Shown: piece by piece, positions 47,920-61,800 of the stretch
Layout of the letters: the number at the start of each line of letters is the position of its first letter
Position numbering within the stretch: the first letter of the stretch is position 1
Assembly (NCBI GenBank): GCA_013399115.1
Contig: VXAA01003830.1
Span: 748,208-812,207, forward strand
DNA length: 64,000 bases
Source: Anseranas semipalmata
Taxonomy: Eukaryota > Chordata > Aves > Anseriformes > Anseranatidae
Direction of reading: 5' to 3'
Program-made: the position numbers and the translations under genes
Notes under the pieces: generated by a model
The model's input: only the letters and a program-made list of their open reading frames with translations
Told to the model about the DNA's origin: nothing
The model's database searches: none

Positions 47920-50113
47920 GAAAGTGTTGGAGTTCAGCACTTCAGTATAAATCAATGATAGAAAAAAAAATCATAACAATTTACTAGAAAAGAGAGTGTC
48001 CTTTATTGTGGGTATTTTATAATGCTGCAAAGGCAAGAGAATTACATAGCTTACTTGCTCCACTAACACAATATTTATAAATCCTTATTATGCCAGTTTC
48101 CATCATTTTAAACCTTTTTTTCCCATTCCTGAGCAATTTGCAAACAGTGTTCTGTTTTCTGATAAACACTGACATATAGATACTTTGCAATATTCAGTAC
48201 TTGTGAGTTTACAAATGAGCCATACACAGCACTTGTAATTTAAAACTTATTTTTTAAAAGACATACATAGCTCTGAGACTGTGGAGCTATAAAATATCAC
48301 TCTGAATAGGCGTGTGATTCGTTGTAATATATTTAATGTCAGGGCTTTCACTATTTAGCATAAAACCTGGCCAGTGGGGCTGGCCCCACTCCAGTGGTGA
48401 GACCAGGAACATTTCTGCTCTGGGTACTACAGTTCCCAAACTCAGCTCCCCGCAGTCATGTAGGCTCATCTAGTGGTCTCTCATCACAGTGCAATGTTTA
48501 AAATGCTAACTGGGGACTAATGGTTTGAAATATCCATCTGTACTTTAAAAGAGCTTAATCTCGGAGATGGGGAGGGCTGAGGGTCTGCAGACATGCAGGA
48601 GTACCTAGATCCACGGATACCTGTGGGCATCACCTTTCCCAGGAGAGCACTTCCAACCACAGAATGCTAAAGTGAGAATTGCTTTAAAAAGATCAGTCTC
48701 TAATTAAACAGAATTACTGTCTTGTCATTAAAGATGGCTAAAATGTCAATGTATATTTTTTTTATAATAAAAAAAACAGCCCTTTCCATAAGTCCGTGGT
48801 GATCGAGTATTTTAAATGTGTACCCACAAGCCAGTGCAAACTACTCACATTACCATTTGAAGTTGACATCCAAACTTCTCCAGCAGCTGGTCCCTGTATC
48901 CAATTAGTTTTCTTGACAGGACTTGAATATTAAGTTGTTGTGGTTTTTAATTAAATATTGAAGAATTATGGTGACATGGCATGACAGCCTACTGCAAAAT
49001 AATTTACAATATCCTGTTACATTGTTATTTTAAAACAATTTTCCTAGCATGTTTAATCTTCTTAAAACCTGCTGCTAAATGAAATTACTGTATTTTGCTA
49101 TATATCAAATAATGATAAATGGCATCCTGCATTTACATTTGCTTTCCATACCCAAGGAGCACAGTTCTCGTTTCTTCCTTACCTGCCTCCCTCTTTTCCT
49201 TAAAGAGAAAAACATTGCTTTCCATCACAGAGAAGCCTGAGATTTTTAGAACAGATCCTCGAGGGGGTCACATATATGAAAAACTGGGCTTATGCTGAAC
49301 ATGTGCTATTACCATCAAAGACAGAGACATCAAAATGAATATTAAGAAGACCCTGTACAAGCCTTCTTTGTCCAGCAGCTCAAGTAAAACAGTGCCACTT
49401 CATGTGTCAGATGTTTTGATGCAGTTTGTGCATTGGTTGATAAATGAATCATAAAATCCACCATTCAGCAGCAATTAGATGTGTAAAAAAATCAGTGTGT
49501 AATAAAAATTCAGCTGCAAAACCCCACGGAGCATGATGAAACTCCTCGGGTTAGTGCAAACCAGAGCACAATTTACCTGGTAAATGCCAGTAATAGTAGA
49601 TATTGTGGCAGCCTGGTTTGGGAATATCTGTAGGACTGGGTTGATGCTTCTTTGCAGGTTTTTATGCAGTGCCCATCCCCTCATTAGCCAAGCAGTGATC
49701 CCCAGTGCTTATCCTTCCACACACCCTGTGATCATGTGTTTAAAATATACCTTCATGTGATCAATATTTGAACAACACTGGTTATCTGAATAATATTAGA
49801 ACTTAATTTTTGAACCAGCTTTGTTTGAGCTAAACTAGAGAAAGAATATAAGAACTCTGAGCACACAGCACATTTTTCAAAGGTTAGAAAGATCTTTTTT
49901 CCAGCACGAGCAGGAAAAAATGCAGAGTTAATTTTGACAGCATAGACACTGCTGCCATTGTGCAGTCAGAAACTCGAACTTCCCAGCTGTCTTGCTGGCT
50001 CAACACTCCATTAAATGTTTGAAAGGGAAGAATATATGCTGGAGATTTTGTTTGGAGGAATAGCTCAAGGGCAGAATATTAGACTGCTTTAACAAACAAG
50101 ATTCCGGAAGCCA

Positions 50114-50114
<1 letters not shown>

Positions 50115-50180
<66 letters not shown>
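50115..50180 (+). repeat. Perfect (ATT)22 microsatellite
   Basis: Twenty-two uninterrupted ATT units, 66 bp. Long perfect runs mutate quickly, so this is likely to be polymorphic. The poly-isoleucine and poly-asparagine frames read through it on the minus strand are artefacts of the repeat. Confidence 0.98.
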
Positions 50181-51089
50181 TCTGTTCTCCTCTTTATAAT
50201 CTCCAGGTTCCAGGGACATAATGACACGCTGCTGTTTCTCAAAACCGTAGGCACGGCAAGTGAAACCTGGGCCAGCCTCATCAATAGCAGCAGCTAAAAG
50301 CACGCAGCTCTGGTGCCATTTTTTAGCTTTATGAGGGCTACAGCATGCAGCCGGCTTGGCTGGCTCCCTCCTCCCCAGCCCATGAAGCGTGGGGACTGCC
50401 CAGGCAATGTCAGCCTGCTCTGCTGCTGGAGGGGAAGCATTTCAGAGACAGGAGGAATTATCTGTGGGCTGGTGATCTTCTCTTCTCCACCTGCAGAACT
50501 CTATTAATTTTCTACAGTGATATTTAATATCTGCCTTGGTAGTGCATCCCCACAGCTGAGCTGAGCTCTGGTACTTGTTAAGAAGGAGATCCCCACTGAG
50601 TGAGACACCTTCGCGCAAACCCGCCATCGCATGCTGTCTGGCCAGACTTGTCATAAGCAAATGTTTGCTCTCCAGCAGGTATCCTCAGCTCAGGTTTTGG
50701 GACCTACTGGTGACGTGATAACATGAAGCCAAGCTACCTGCAGGTTTTAACAGCCTTGTTAAGCACACAGGTCATGAGGAGTGGAAGAACTAAATTTCGG
50801 TCTCGTTTGGAATTGACAAGGCAGACATTGCTTGCTGCAGCGAGCAATCCCAAGCTAAGCAATGCAGTTCTAACCTTCAGCACAAAATATGGGCAAGACA
50901 GAGGTGCCTGGGGGGCAGCCTGAATGTCACTGCAAAAAACCTATTCGGTGCCAGTCTTATCTAGTATGATGTAAGGGATGTCTGTCATCTAAAGCAAAAA
51001 TTATCAGCACAACCAATAATTTCAATTCAGATGCAACCACAGCAGTAAAAAGATGGATCAGGATGTGGGAAATAACAAGAGCATGGGGG

Positions 51090-51107
51090 AAAAAAAAAAA
51101 AAAAAAA
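51090..51107 (+). repeat. Poly(A) tract, 18 A
   Basis: A run of 18 A followed by GGAAAG. The sequence before it shows no gene-like or retroelement similarity, so it is treated as a simple repeat. Confidence 0.85.
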
Positions 51108-54100
51108 GGAAAGATAACACTTTCCTTTAATAGTCTTTCTCTTGAGCCTCACAGCCTTCCCCAGGCACACAGATCATTTTCTTTGTAAGTTGCTTTGAAA
51201 CATCTTCCCAGAGCAGGGCCATTCCTCCGTGCCAACCCTGCAGAGTCACCGTTCACGCTAGTGGTAGCCCTGTGCACATGGCATAGGTGACACCTTCGTG
51301 CTGGAAGAGAGAAAAAAAATCTTTACTCCTTCTATGTGCTCCCTAATATATTCATCTTTCAAAGTAAGTGACTAGGATTGCTGCCATGGAAGTGCTTTGG
51401 GGAGCCCATGTGACAAAAGCTTTAAAAGCATAAAGGGAACTATTTGTTTTTATGAATCCCAAAAGGCTATTCTGAGAGTTGCCCAAAGGGAACACATGAG
51501 CAACACTTAAGAAGAAGAAATATTATTTTTCAATATGGTATAAAATATTTACTATCTGCCAGTGATGGGCGCTGAATGATTTGTGGATATTACTTTGACA
51601 GTGCAGTGTTTAAGGATGCATTTCACCCTACATAGGCAATCATCAGAGCAGTATATCAAAACCTAAAAATCTCCTGCCAGTATAGATATTGACTGCATCT
51701 GGAAACAAATGCATGTGTAACTCACCACGTACAACTTACCTTAAAGTTGTGTGATTTTTAAATATGTGAATACATATTGTATCTATTTCCTGTTGGGAGA
51801 AACTGCTGTGTTTTGTTGTTCAAGAAAGAAAAATCAAGGTTCTAATTTATATCACATGCAGAAAATTTACGTCTTTCCCAGTCTTTGCTTAGGAAGGGTG
51901 GTTGTACTCCATCCTGCCAACTGAAGAATAAAAGCTGCTCCTTTCTATTTACCTGGGGAAGGAGGCACCTGTGAGAGACAGAGGGAATTGTTATGGACCC
52001 ACGAAGAAAGGCAAAGGTGTAATCTAGTGTATGACACAGGGCAGCACATTTAAACACTCTTTGCCTTGGTGTCTGTCTCTCTAAAAGAAAACAACGTTGT
52101 AATAGTAAGAAAATAATGCCCAGCAAAGGTCTGCTAGTCCTGCTGGCGCCCTACAGAATTTCCTACTTTGGTAACCTCAGCACCAGGACCCTTTGCTACA
52201 GTACTGTCCTTTCACAAGGAGACCTTGCTGCCATTCCAATTGTGGCCAACACAAGCTTCATTTGCTTCCCTGGGTTGGCGCAACAGGAGCAGCTGAGTCT
52301 TTGCTGGGCGTGAGGCAGTGGGGAGGGAGTGTCCCACCTACCTTTGCCTCTAAAAGCCTTCTGAAGCAACTTGCCAAGACTTCCTCCGTATCAGAGCAGA
52401 GCAAAAGGTAGCCCCAGGGATAGTTCATCCTCCCTACCTGAGATCCTGTGAGAATGCTGATCAAGCACGTTGAGAAAATATTTTCTAAATAAATGCAAAA
52501 TGCTAAGGTGTCTGTTTTACCAGTCTGGTAAAAAAATAAAACATTTACCAGACCATGTTTGCCATAGTGTCTGGGCTAAGCAACTCATCTGTGATGCATG
52601 ACAGCAGGTGGGAACCTCTAGAGAGAATTCCTCCCATCTCTAGAGAGGATCTAAGTGTATGCATGTAGACCTGTGCAAAACTCACGAGAACAGTGAAGTG
52701 TTTGCTGTGGTTTTAATTCATTTACATTCGAGCCTAGTGGGTTGCATTTTTAATTCCGGCTTCCACTGGACTCAACCTGAGCTGAAAGGCAGTGGAAATC
52801 ATTGCTCAGTTTACAAGAGCATTCAAAGCCCCAAGCTTTTTATAGTTTCAGAACAAACAAGGTAAATCTCTTCAGTTTCTCACTTTTTTTTTCTCCAAAT
52901 GTTATGTTTATTTTCAAGTCAATTGAAAAGAGAAAACTTAAACAAAGACTTTACTTCTGCAGTAAGGATGTTGTGTAGATGTGTGTATAAAACTCTATGG
53001 CACTCGAGCAATGTTATTCTTATGAGTGCACTGCCCTTTAGTAGAGCTGGACTTCTGGAAGCCTAATTACACGGCTTCGGATTATTCACAGGAGTGAAGC
53101 CTGAAAGATCAGGCTCCCCTAATGGGAGATCACTTCACCCAAACCTGACATGCAGCCACCTCTGGTATGGATTGTGGTAGCATTTAACAGTGCGCAGCAA
53201 GATAACCCAACTAAATCAGGACAAGAAGTGGAAAAAGAATAATGCTGCCAACAGGAACTCCAGGGAGACCATAAGTAGGCAGCTTGTAAGTACCCAAATT
53301 GTAACCAGGCCAAGGAACCAGGGAGAACTTGTCAGCAGTACAATAGTGACTGCACATTTGCAGTGATTTGAAGGAACTAAGAGCTGGTTTATCTCTGACA
53401 CCTCCTATTAAACTGCACAGCCCGCTTACAACTGGCTGGGTGGGAGTGAAGAGTCGTCTGCGCAGGAGACCTTGGAGTCACCACAACAGTTTGCAGAGGG
53501 GCTTGATGTAGCTGCTACCGGGATATATCCTATGCACCGGATGACCCAGCTCACCCTGTCTGGCTGTGTGCTCTGAAGGGAGGACTTAAAGCTCTAGGAA
53601 GTAATCTGCAGCTACTATGATTGCTATTGCTTTTCCAGAGCTTGCTTGCTTTATGGACCTGTCTGGGGTCATTATGAAGTTTCTGGATTATATGAGAGTT
53701 TTAAACTCTTCGGGTACCTATGAATAAACTAAGCCACATGAAATCATAGCCTAAAGGAAATTAAGAGTCTGAGTCTAATACTGGATGCATGCCTGAAAAA
53801 ATCTATGAGTACACCAGCAAGCTTAGATGCCCTCCCTTCATATTGAATTCCTACCGAGTATTCTGTTGCTTTTTAACATTTTCTGTTGCTCAGATTCCAC
53901 CTGAGAGCACTTAAAATGGCCACAGCAGCAGCACCTGAGTTAGCAGGGCTAGAAGGCATCACTCTCAACCTCTCAGGTATAGAAAGACTTCAAGCCATTC
54001 TGAAACAACCTTTTTGGCAGCTGCTCAGAGCAGCACCGACAGCACTAGAATGGTGTCTGTTGGTGATGTTGGCTCCTGAACAGCAGGAATGGTTGCTTAG

Positions 54101-57100
54101 GCATCCCACAAAGCACCAGAATACAGATTAATTGCATTGATGAGAAAGCTCCCTCTGCTGAACTTCTCTTCAGCATTAGTTTCTCAGCCAATCTATGTTC
54201 TGTGAGTCTGAAACCATCCATTGGAGCCTGGGTGAAGAGGGAGCCTGGTGTATCACAGGGCTGAGGAACTTGGAGCCCAAATCCAAACCATCTGGGAGGG
54301 TCCCCTTGGTCTTTATTTGTGGAGCGGTTATTCCCTGTCAGTGCTAACTTGTTGCTTGACGACTTGCACATGGCTTCTGCGGTTGGCTGGCACACGCTGC
54401 ATGCCTAGCAGACAGTGACTCACTTCAGTTATTTACTCCTACATCGCCACTATGATATATCTGGCTTAAGGCATTCAGCTTGTACCCCAGAGGTTCACAC
54501 AAACCATCAAATAATAGATCTGACCACAAGAAATCATTTTTTTTCCTCCAGGTCCTGTGTTGTCTTCCCAAAGATTACCAAAAGAAGTTCACAATGTTAG
54601 ACCTTACCTTCAAATGATCCACATCTTTGGCCTGAAGTATCTTAAAGTGCTTAAAGCTCTCATTAAAATCTGTACTCAGTAACTTTGCTCTTCTACTGGA
54701 AACTGAGCTCACTAAAACTAGGGCAAAGCTTATCCATGCAGGAGTTGGAACTGGTCGGCCTGGGACGGTGGAATGAGATCCCTCAAGACTGAAGGTCCCT
54801 GTTTCCCTAACCTTGCCTTCTTTAAAATAAATACAGAGCACCATGTATATTTTTCAAAGAAAACAAAGCCAAACAAAACCCAAACTGATAAAGCCATACC
54901 AAAATATGACATTCCAGGGCACTCACTTCTCTCCAGAGGAGGGGAGAAGAGTAAACATCACATGACAGATTTTAATCACATCACATCATTACAAAGAATT
55001 TATATACTGTTAAGACAAACCTATGCAGATTAAAAATCTGACTACTGAGCTATTCAGCCAATTTGTCAAATGGTCAACTGTGAAACTTTAACTTCTCCCT
55101 TAAAAGCACTTTGGAACTGGAAAGCTGCAATGTCCTCCCTTTCTCTAGGAGAGATCTAGGGAGCTACTTACCTCTGAGACTGACACAGATACCAGATAAA
55201 TTAGCAGGAATTGTAGTAAAAATAGAAATAGTGGATGCCTGAATAATTATGATGTATTTTGGGAAATCAATACAGATTTTATAAAGGTAAGTCCTGCCTT
55301 AGGAATCTATGACAAGTCTTTGAAACATCTGACAAGCATGAGAGTAAAGGGCATCCGGTAGATAAGGGCTTCTTTTTTGCCAAAGGGTTTTTTGCATGAA
55401 TTTTTTTTTTTTTTTGCATGGTCTTACTGGACATCCAACAAGTTAATGGAAGAGAAAGTAACAATTGTGCCTTGTACAGAAAATCCCTGACCTGAAAATA
55501 GTTGAAAGCTGCTCCCAGTATCACGTATGTTTGTCTCATTCTTATAGTCTTCATTATACAAACATCTTCTCTATTTCCTGCATGCACAAAGATAACAAAC
55601 TAGGTAAGCCTTTGATCTGACCCTTTTTGGTCATTCTTTTCTAGCTATTGATCATTTCAGCACCTTTCATTAATTGGCAATAAAGGATCATCATCAGAGT
55701 TTCCTAACAAACTTGGAATTTGGTTGGCAATGAGTTTGAATTTCTCTTTCCTGTCTTCTTCCCACTGGACCTTAGTCCCCCATCATTAAATGGCAGCTGG
55801 TATACTTCCCTGCCTCAGTGACGTGATATGAAAGACCAAGAAGTGCTTTGACTTTGCAGTAATGTGGGACAGCAGACACCCTGTTTACAGAAAGGGCAGG
55901 AAAAACGTGTTGTAGGCATACAGGGATGGTGTGTTCCTGGTTTTATGAAAGATAAAGAACAGAATTCACTTCAGCAGAATGCTTTAATGACTCCCAGGTT
56001 GAGAGCACGCTAAAGAAATGCTACCTGGAAGCATAGTGGTGTGCAATAACACAGTGACAATGAATCTCTTTCTTTTAATACGATCATCTGTGGTTCTGCT
56101 GACATAGCCCTGTGAGCCGTGTTACTGTGAACCATTAGTAATGGAAGAAAGCCCTGGATTACAATTTCCAGGCTCTCAGAGAAACCCAGTCATGACTTGA
56201 TATGGCTTCTATCATGCCACTACTAGCATTAGCAGGCTGGAAAGAAAAAACAAGAGCCCTTCAAAACTTATTTAACAGAGAGCTTCAGGGAAGCTGTATC
56301 TACATGAGCTCTGGTCTGGTTTAAGGTCTAACTTTGTTAGCAGGGGTTAAACAATTTTCTTCAGCAGTGTAAAGTAGACAAAAACTGCCTCAATTAATTT
56401 AGCCACAAATAGGCATCTACTATCTTTTCAGATGCTTTTGGGTACCCAGGGCAACCTTGTGAGGCTGCCAGATGAGGCTCCGAGTTTCCAGAGGACCCAT
56501 AACTTTTGGAGGTGCAGCAGCAGAGAAAGAGGCGCTGAGGGCATGTGCAACTGCACAATGAACTGCACTCGATTTTCTACAGCCATGGAGTGATTCAAGT
56601 CAGATTGAGCTTGTTTGGTTTCTGACCCCCAAGGACCAGAATGACTGAAGAGGCCTGCCCCACCGGTCAGCACGGATGGGACCTTTGGCCTCTGCAGTGA
56701 CAGAGCTTTTTCTGTAGCTGTGAATCACTGCCCTCTGACAAGGCCCTTCAGCTTCATGGAGCTGATGATTTTGTTTCGAAACTGTGCTGTGAGCTACTTT
56801 TCTACACTTTAGACCAGATACCTTTTATCTCAGGTCCAATGTCTATGTGAAAAAATAACAATATATGCTGTGGGCTACAGTGACTGTAAGATGCAGCTGT
56901 GTTTCAAAGAGCAGGTTTCCAGAAACCAAGGGAGAATCAATGTCAAACTGCAAACAGTGCAAGAGCCATTTCTATTGGATGGCCTTCAGCATTGATTGGA
57001 TTTTTTTTTCTATTTTTACCTGATTTATTGTGTTTTTATGTAAAGGGCTCAGAAAATCACTAGTAGATAAGTGCCCTGGAAATACAAATATGAAAATATA

Positions 57101-58529
57101 TTTACGGTCCTATATTTAAAATCACTTCTTATGAGCCAAGTCTTGTGGCCGCAAGAAAGGTACAATGTATAGGTTGTTAGGCACATTTGGGGGAAACAAG
57201 TGAAGCTGGGGACCTCAGAGAAAAGCCCAAGGTAAAAAGAGAAAGGCTAGGATACTCCTGGAAAGTTGTAAATATAATTAAAACACAGAAAAGAGAATGT
57301 CAAACGGATTAAGGTTAATGGTTCAAATGCTGTCATAGCTTGCTTGTGAAGGACATTAATGATTTTATCAGAAAACAGTGGAAAAGGAGACTTCACCAAT
57401 CAGCCTCACTTCTGAAGCAGTGTGCATAGCACAGGCTATAGACCTCAAATACATTTCCAGTCCAGGCCAAGAATCATCATCTGAAGACCATAGTATATTA
57501 AGGAAAGGGTGAAGGGGAAAAAGCCTTAGAACCGTGGGTCTGCAACCTGAAATCTGATCAAACCTCACCTGATTTTTAGTCTGATCCAAAAGAAAATTCT
57601 GAAGGAAGCTTGGGCTGACTTGAAATTTCATCTCAGAGCATCTCTTGCAGCTCCCTCCTCCACTATTTGGCAGCGTCTTTTGACACCACTGTTCTTCTCT
57701 CATTGATTTCAGAAGCAGCTGGCTTTCCTCCAGGCAAATGCTGGCTGGGGAGCTGAGGGGAGAGGCCACTGAGGAGGAAAAGCCCTTGTTGTGTGTGCTG
57801 TGCATGGAGAGGAAATTGTAACACCATCCACATGGTATGGAGAGAGATGGGAAAGAGGGGGCGGGGGCCACGCACCGAGGATCTGGATAAGAAATGGAAA
57901 TTCCAAACCTGGCATGGAATGTGAAATAAAACCCCAAAACAGTAACACTTTGGGAAATGGTTCAGAAGTGTAAGGGTTCTGGTTTCTTCAGGGAATTAGT
58001 AACACAAAAGTCAGTTTGATTTCACTCTGCAGAAGAGAAAAAATACCTAGCTGACAAGATAGCTCCAAGTACAGGAGATGACTAGTTAGATTACTCTGAA
58101 CAAAGAAGGCTGTGGTGACAGCAAAGTTTCCTTTCTTGTGTCTCAGGCTCGTAACAGATGTTTACTGAGAGCACATTTCCACTCTGTCTTTTCAAAAATC
58201 TAGTTCAAAAGAGTTACGAATTCATGGCCATCAACACAACAAAAGAAGCAATAAACTTATGCATATCAAGGCCGACATGTCAAAAGCTCCAAAGACCCAA
58301 GCAAGCAATACAGTGATATGCTGTGATACAAATAAGGTGCTGTGATCCATCTCAGTACATTATTTTTATTGCATAGTTAGAGTGTCTCTAAATACCACAC
58401 CTTGTAAAGAGCAGGCTTCACTTCAGAGAACAATTTCCCATGTTAAGAGATGTATCTGCTTTGCAGGTATTCCAAGTGTTCTTTTTCAGTTGGACTTTTT
58501 TGCTTTAGCAATACCATTCCCTTCTAATC

Positions 58530-58856
58530 TGCAGTGAAATGGTTCGCAACCTACTATACCACTTGAACACACACAAATCTATGGGGTCCGATGGGATTCA
58601 CCCAACAGTACTGAGGAAGCTGGTGGAAGTGCTCGCCAAGTCACTCCATAATTTACCAGAAGTCCTGGGTAACCAGGGAGGTCCCAGTTGACTGGTGGTT
58701 AGAGAATGTGACTCCGTTCTACAAGAAGGGCAGGAAGGAGGATCCAGGGAATTACAGGTCTGTCAGACTGACCTTGGTGCCAGGGAAGATCAAGGAGCAG
58801 ATCATCTCGAGTGCTATCACAAGGCATATACAGGACAACCAGGTGATCATGTCCAG
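58530..58856 (+). mobile_element. CR1 LINE internal RT fragment (sense)
   Basis: This fragment comes from the middle of the CR1 reverse-transcriptase domain. It reads through a SMGSDGIHP-like block near 58575, then FYKKGRKEDPGNYR and LVPGKIKEQII (about 58714-58806), and breaks off near 58856. Both the upstream and downstream parts of the element are missing. A 3' end loss is unusual for CR1, whose copies are normally truncated only at the 5' end, so a later deletion probably removed the rest. Confidence 0.88.
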
Positions 58857-61800
58857 CATAGCTGTTTTACCATCACACACTAACTTCACATGGAAAATAA
58901 CAGCAAAACATATACTTCTGATTTGTTACCCTCCAAAAATATTTCCTATTTTTAAACAAGGAGTGGGATCAAGCAAAGACTGCCACTGTACACATTAAGA
59001 CCTGAAGAGGTATTAGTAGGAATAGCATCCATCTGCAACAGCCATGAAGACTAGCAAGGGCCACATATTTCCTCAGGTTTGGGATGAGAAATCAAATCAT
59101 ATTTATAGCCCTACTGTTATATTGGGAGCTGTTTGTAGCTGCCAGTGGGTGAAACAGAAGATCCCATATTTTTGGTTAACTATTACCAAAGGTAACAACT
59201 GTGTTTAAAGAAGAGAAGCCATTTCTCTGGTACTGTCATCCAAGCTTTCGAATTCAATCTATTAGCTCATGGGTGACAGCACAACTTTTGTCCATGCTGC
59301 AAGCATAATGATCGCCATAGTAAGTGGTGTTCTGCATCACGGACTTGCTTCAGCCTCTGAGACATCTCCAAGATAATGCCAAGTAAGTGTGTGAGAGGTA
59401 GAATTGTAAGGCAGCCAGAAGATCATTAAAGCAAGGTCTACATCCATGAAAAAGAAGATGCTGCTCTTACCATATTTTGTGGAAAATTGTATTTGTTGGA
59501 CATCAGCGGCTTATGGCCAGTAAGTTCCATCTGCTCCATTGCCCAATATCTCATACCAGCTGCTGTGCACAAAATTTGAGCAAAAGAGGGTAAAAATTAG
59601 ACCCCCCTCATGCTCTGTATAAGAGGCATGATAATGTCCATTGGCATAGCAGCATAGTAAGAGGTGAGGATGATTCGACCCAGCCTACTTACATGTATTT
59701 TAGTGTTAAAGGAGAGAAATTCATCTCCAGAAGTGTTCCTCCATCCATCCAGACACTCAGGTACTTAACTGGCTCTAGTTGCCATGATTAGTTTAGCTGT
59801 GAACACTAAGGCATGCAGACAGAAATATGATACAACCGAGACTTTGGACTTATGCCAGTCAGTCATAAAGGCAGGGGAGTGAGAAAGTATTTTCCAAGCA
59901 AGGAGGCACACATACATCTGGGTAAGTTAGTGCGAGCAGGGAAGGATGGGCAGATAGCCACTACTTCTGAGGAACATGTATTATTTTAAAGCAGGTTTCC
60001 TTCAGTATGTCTGTCACAGCCAAATTTATTATTTTCACATAAAATTCTTTCCTTTCACGGAACTGGCTTCTAGTTGTCTTTTTCTAAATTATATGGGATT
60101 CTCTAGCACAGTTTTGCTGTTTGGGAAGTGCATTGCAATCATCTGGAGTAACAAGGCCAATTCACACAGAAATACTTCTCACAGAAGTTCAGTATTAAGA
60201 TGGTAATATGCCTTGGGCTCAGTATTCCTGTGCCTGAGAGATTCTGAATTTCACTGGAGAGATTTACTCTCAAGAGCTAAATAAATGCCTACTTGTACGG
60301 GAGGTTCAATAGCTACATAAAGGCAGGTTATTGCCCCTCTAGTGCCATTGCTTTTGTGCCGTGCCCTTATCAGCAAACACTATTTATCGACCTTTCCACC
60401 TGCTTTGAGATCTCAGGATACAAACTGGTCATCAGAGAAGGAAGAAAACCAAAATGGCAATTCACTGTCATGGTAAACAGAGTGGTTAAATTCCTCCAGG
60501 CGATGGCTTCTTCTGGCAGTCTAAGCTCTGCACTTTTGTGGGTATTGTCCAAGTCTGCTTTGTCTGCTTTGGTCCGAATGCCTGAAAAATTACTTAAGAA
60601 GGAGAAATAGGGGATAAAAGACTGAAGAAAAAGCTCCTGAGAGCATGAGCTGTCTTCTAGTAGTGCAGCGATTTAGCTAGTGACCCTCCTCAGCTGGCCA
60701 CCTCTCCCAGGGTGCCACCAGACACGTCCTGTGGGTCCGGAGCCATTGTGACACAGCCCATCTGAAGAGGTGCAGCCCAGGCTCAGCTCCTGGAGGTACT
60801 TGTCTTAGACAAGACGACAACAGTTTAGTATTACACGCTGACTCCAGAGATCCCCATTTACCTCCTCGGCCTGGATCAGGGGCTCAAGCAAGCACCTTAA
60901 AATGCTTGCAAGTAGCTTAAAAGGCTGCTTTCCCCACAGCTCTCTTGAAGGTAATCCTATCTGGTACTGCCAGCTTGCTTTTGCCCTTATTTTCTGGGTT
61001 GCCCTTGACTGAACCAAATAGAAATGTGGAAAAATGTCAGTTTTGATACTGTTGAACACTTCTTAGTGTGATACAGAAACCTGCTGAAACAACTAGAGGC
61101 CAAATTGTCCTGTTACATATGGGCCTCTTCTGCTGTAGGCAGGTGAGTAATCACCTTGGGCATGTTTCTGTCACTTGGAAAGAGCTTGGTGCCGAGCAGC
61201 CGGGAGCTCGCTGGGCCTGGCCTCTGCCTCCTGCCCCGGCCCTCCCCTCCCCACCGCGGGCATCTGGAGGAACGTGGATCTCCAAGCGCCCCAGGGAGAG
61301 ACACCAGCTCAGCCCGCGCGAGAGCGGACCTGGCCAGCAGGCCGCACCGTGCTGCGGGCAGCGTGCAGAGCAGACATCTCCACAGGCCAGCCAGCCGGCT
61401 GGCTCCCCAGCCCCAACGCACGTGGGGAGTGCAGCTGGAAAGTGACGAGTGGCAGAATGACTGCCAGTGTTCTTTAACTTGCCTCGAGTGTGTTGTGTTC
61501 TCCTCTGGTTTGGAAATCATGTGGAATCAGGCTCTCTCATGAAGCTCAGACACGTGCCAAAACAGTGTACCTGCGTATGTTCCTTGGAGCAAGTAGGTCC
61601 CCTGCATGGTATTAGAAGGTATGGTGTGAGATAAATGGAAAGGAAAGTTCCTGCTCCGCTCTGTCCTGGCGAGCCCAGATGATTAAGGGATAACTAGCAA
61701 TAAAATCCCAAACTTCCCTCCTGTGGTTCTGGCAACAAACACCTTTATTTAAACACTAGAGGAGAGGAAAGAGTCCTGAAGCCCTGCGTCCCAGGGGGGT

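Larger units (their letters stand above)
41521..58529. other. Intergenic region, mostly unique sequence
   Basis: Seventeen kilobases with no gene or transposon that I recognise. It contains a G-tract cluster (44897-44937), a 16-bp palindrome (47904-47919), a 28-nt pyrimidine tract (about 47732-47759), the (ATT)22 microsatellite (50115-50180), an A18 run (51090-51107) and a 15-T-type run near 55400. AT-rich unique parts at about 46620-46830 and 48880-49100 could be conserved non-coding elements. The longest non-repeat open frame is on the minus strand at 57368-57937 (189 codons, no recognisable domain, and its first codon is TTG, not ATG). Confidence 0.55.

Noticed and set aside
50000..50303. 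Minus-strand frames with poly-isoleucine or poly-asparagine
   Set aside because: They are produced by reading the (ATT)22 microsatellite in different frames.
61068..61542. Overlapping frames of 100-135 codons on both strands
   Set aside because: Low stop density in the CpG-rich patch explains them, and no frame shows a known domain.
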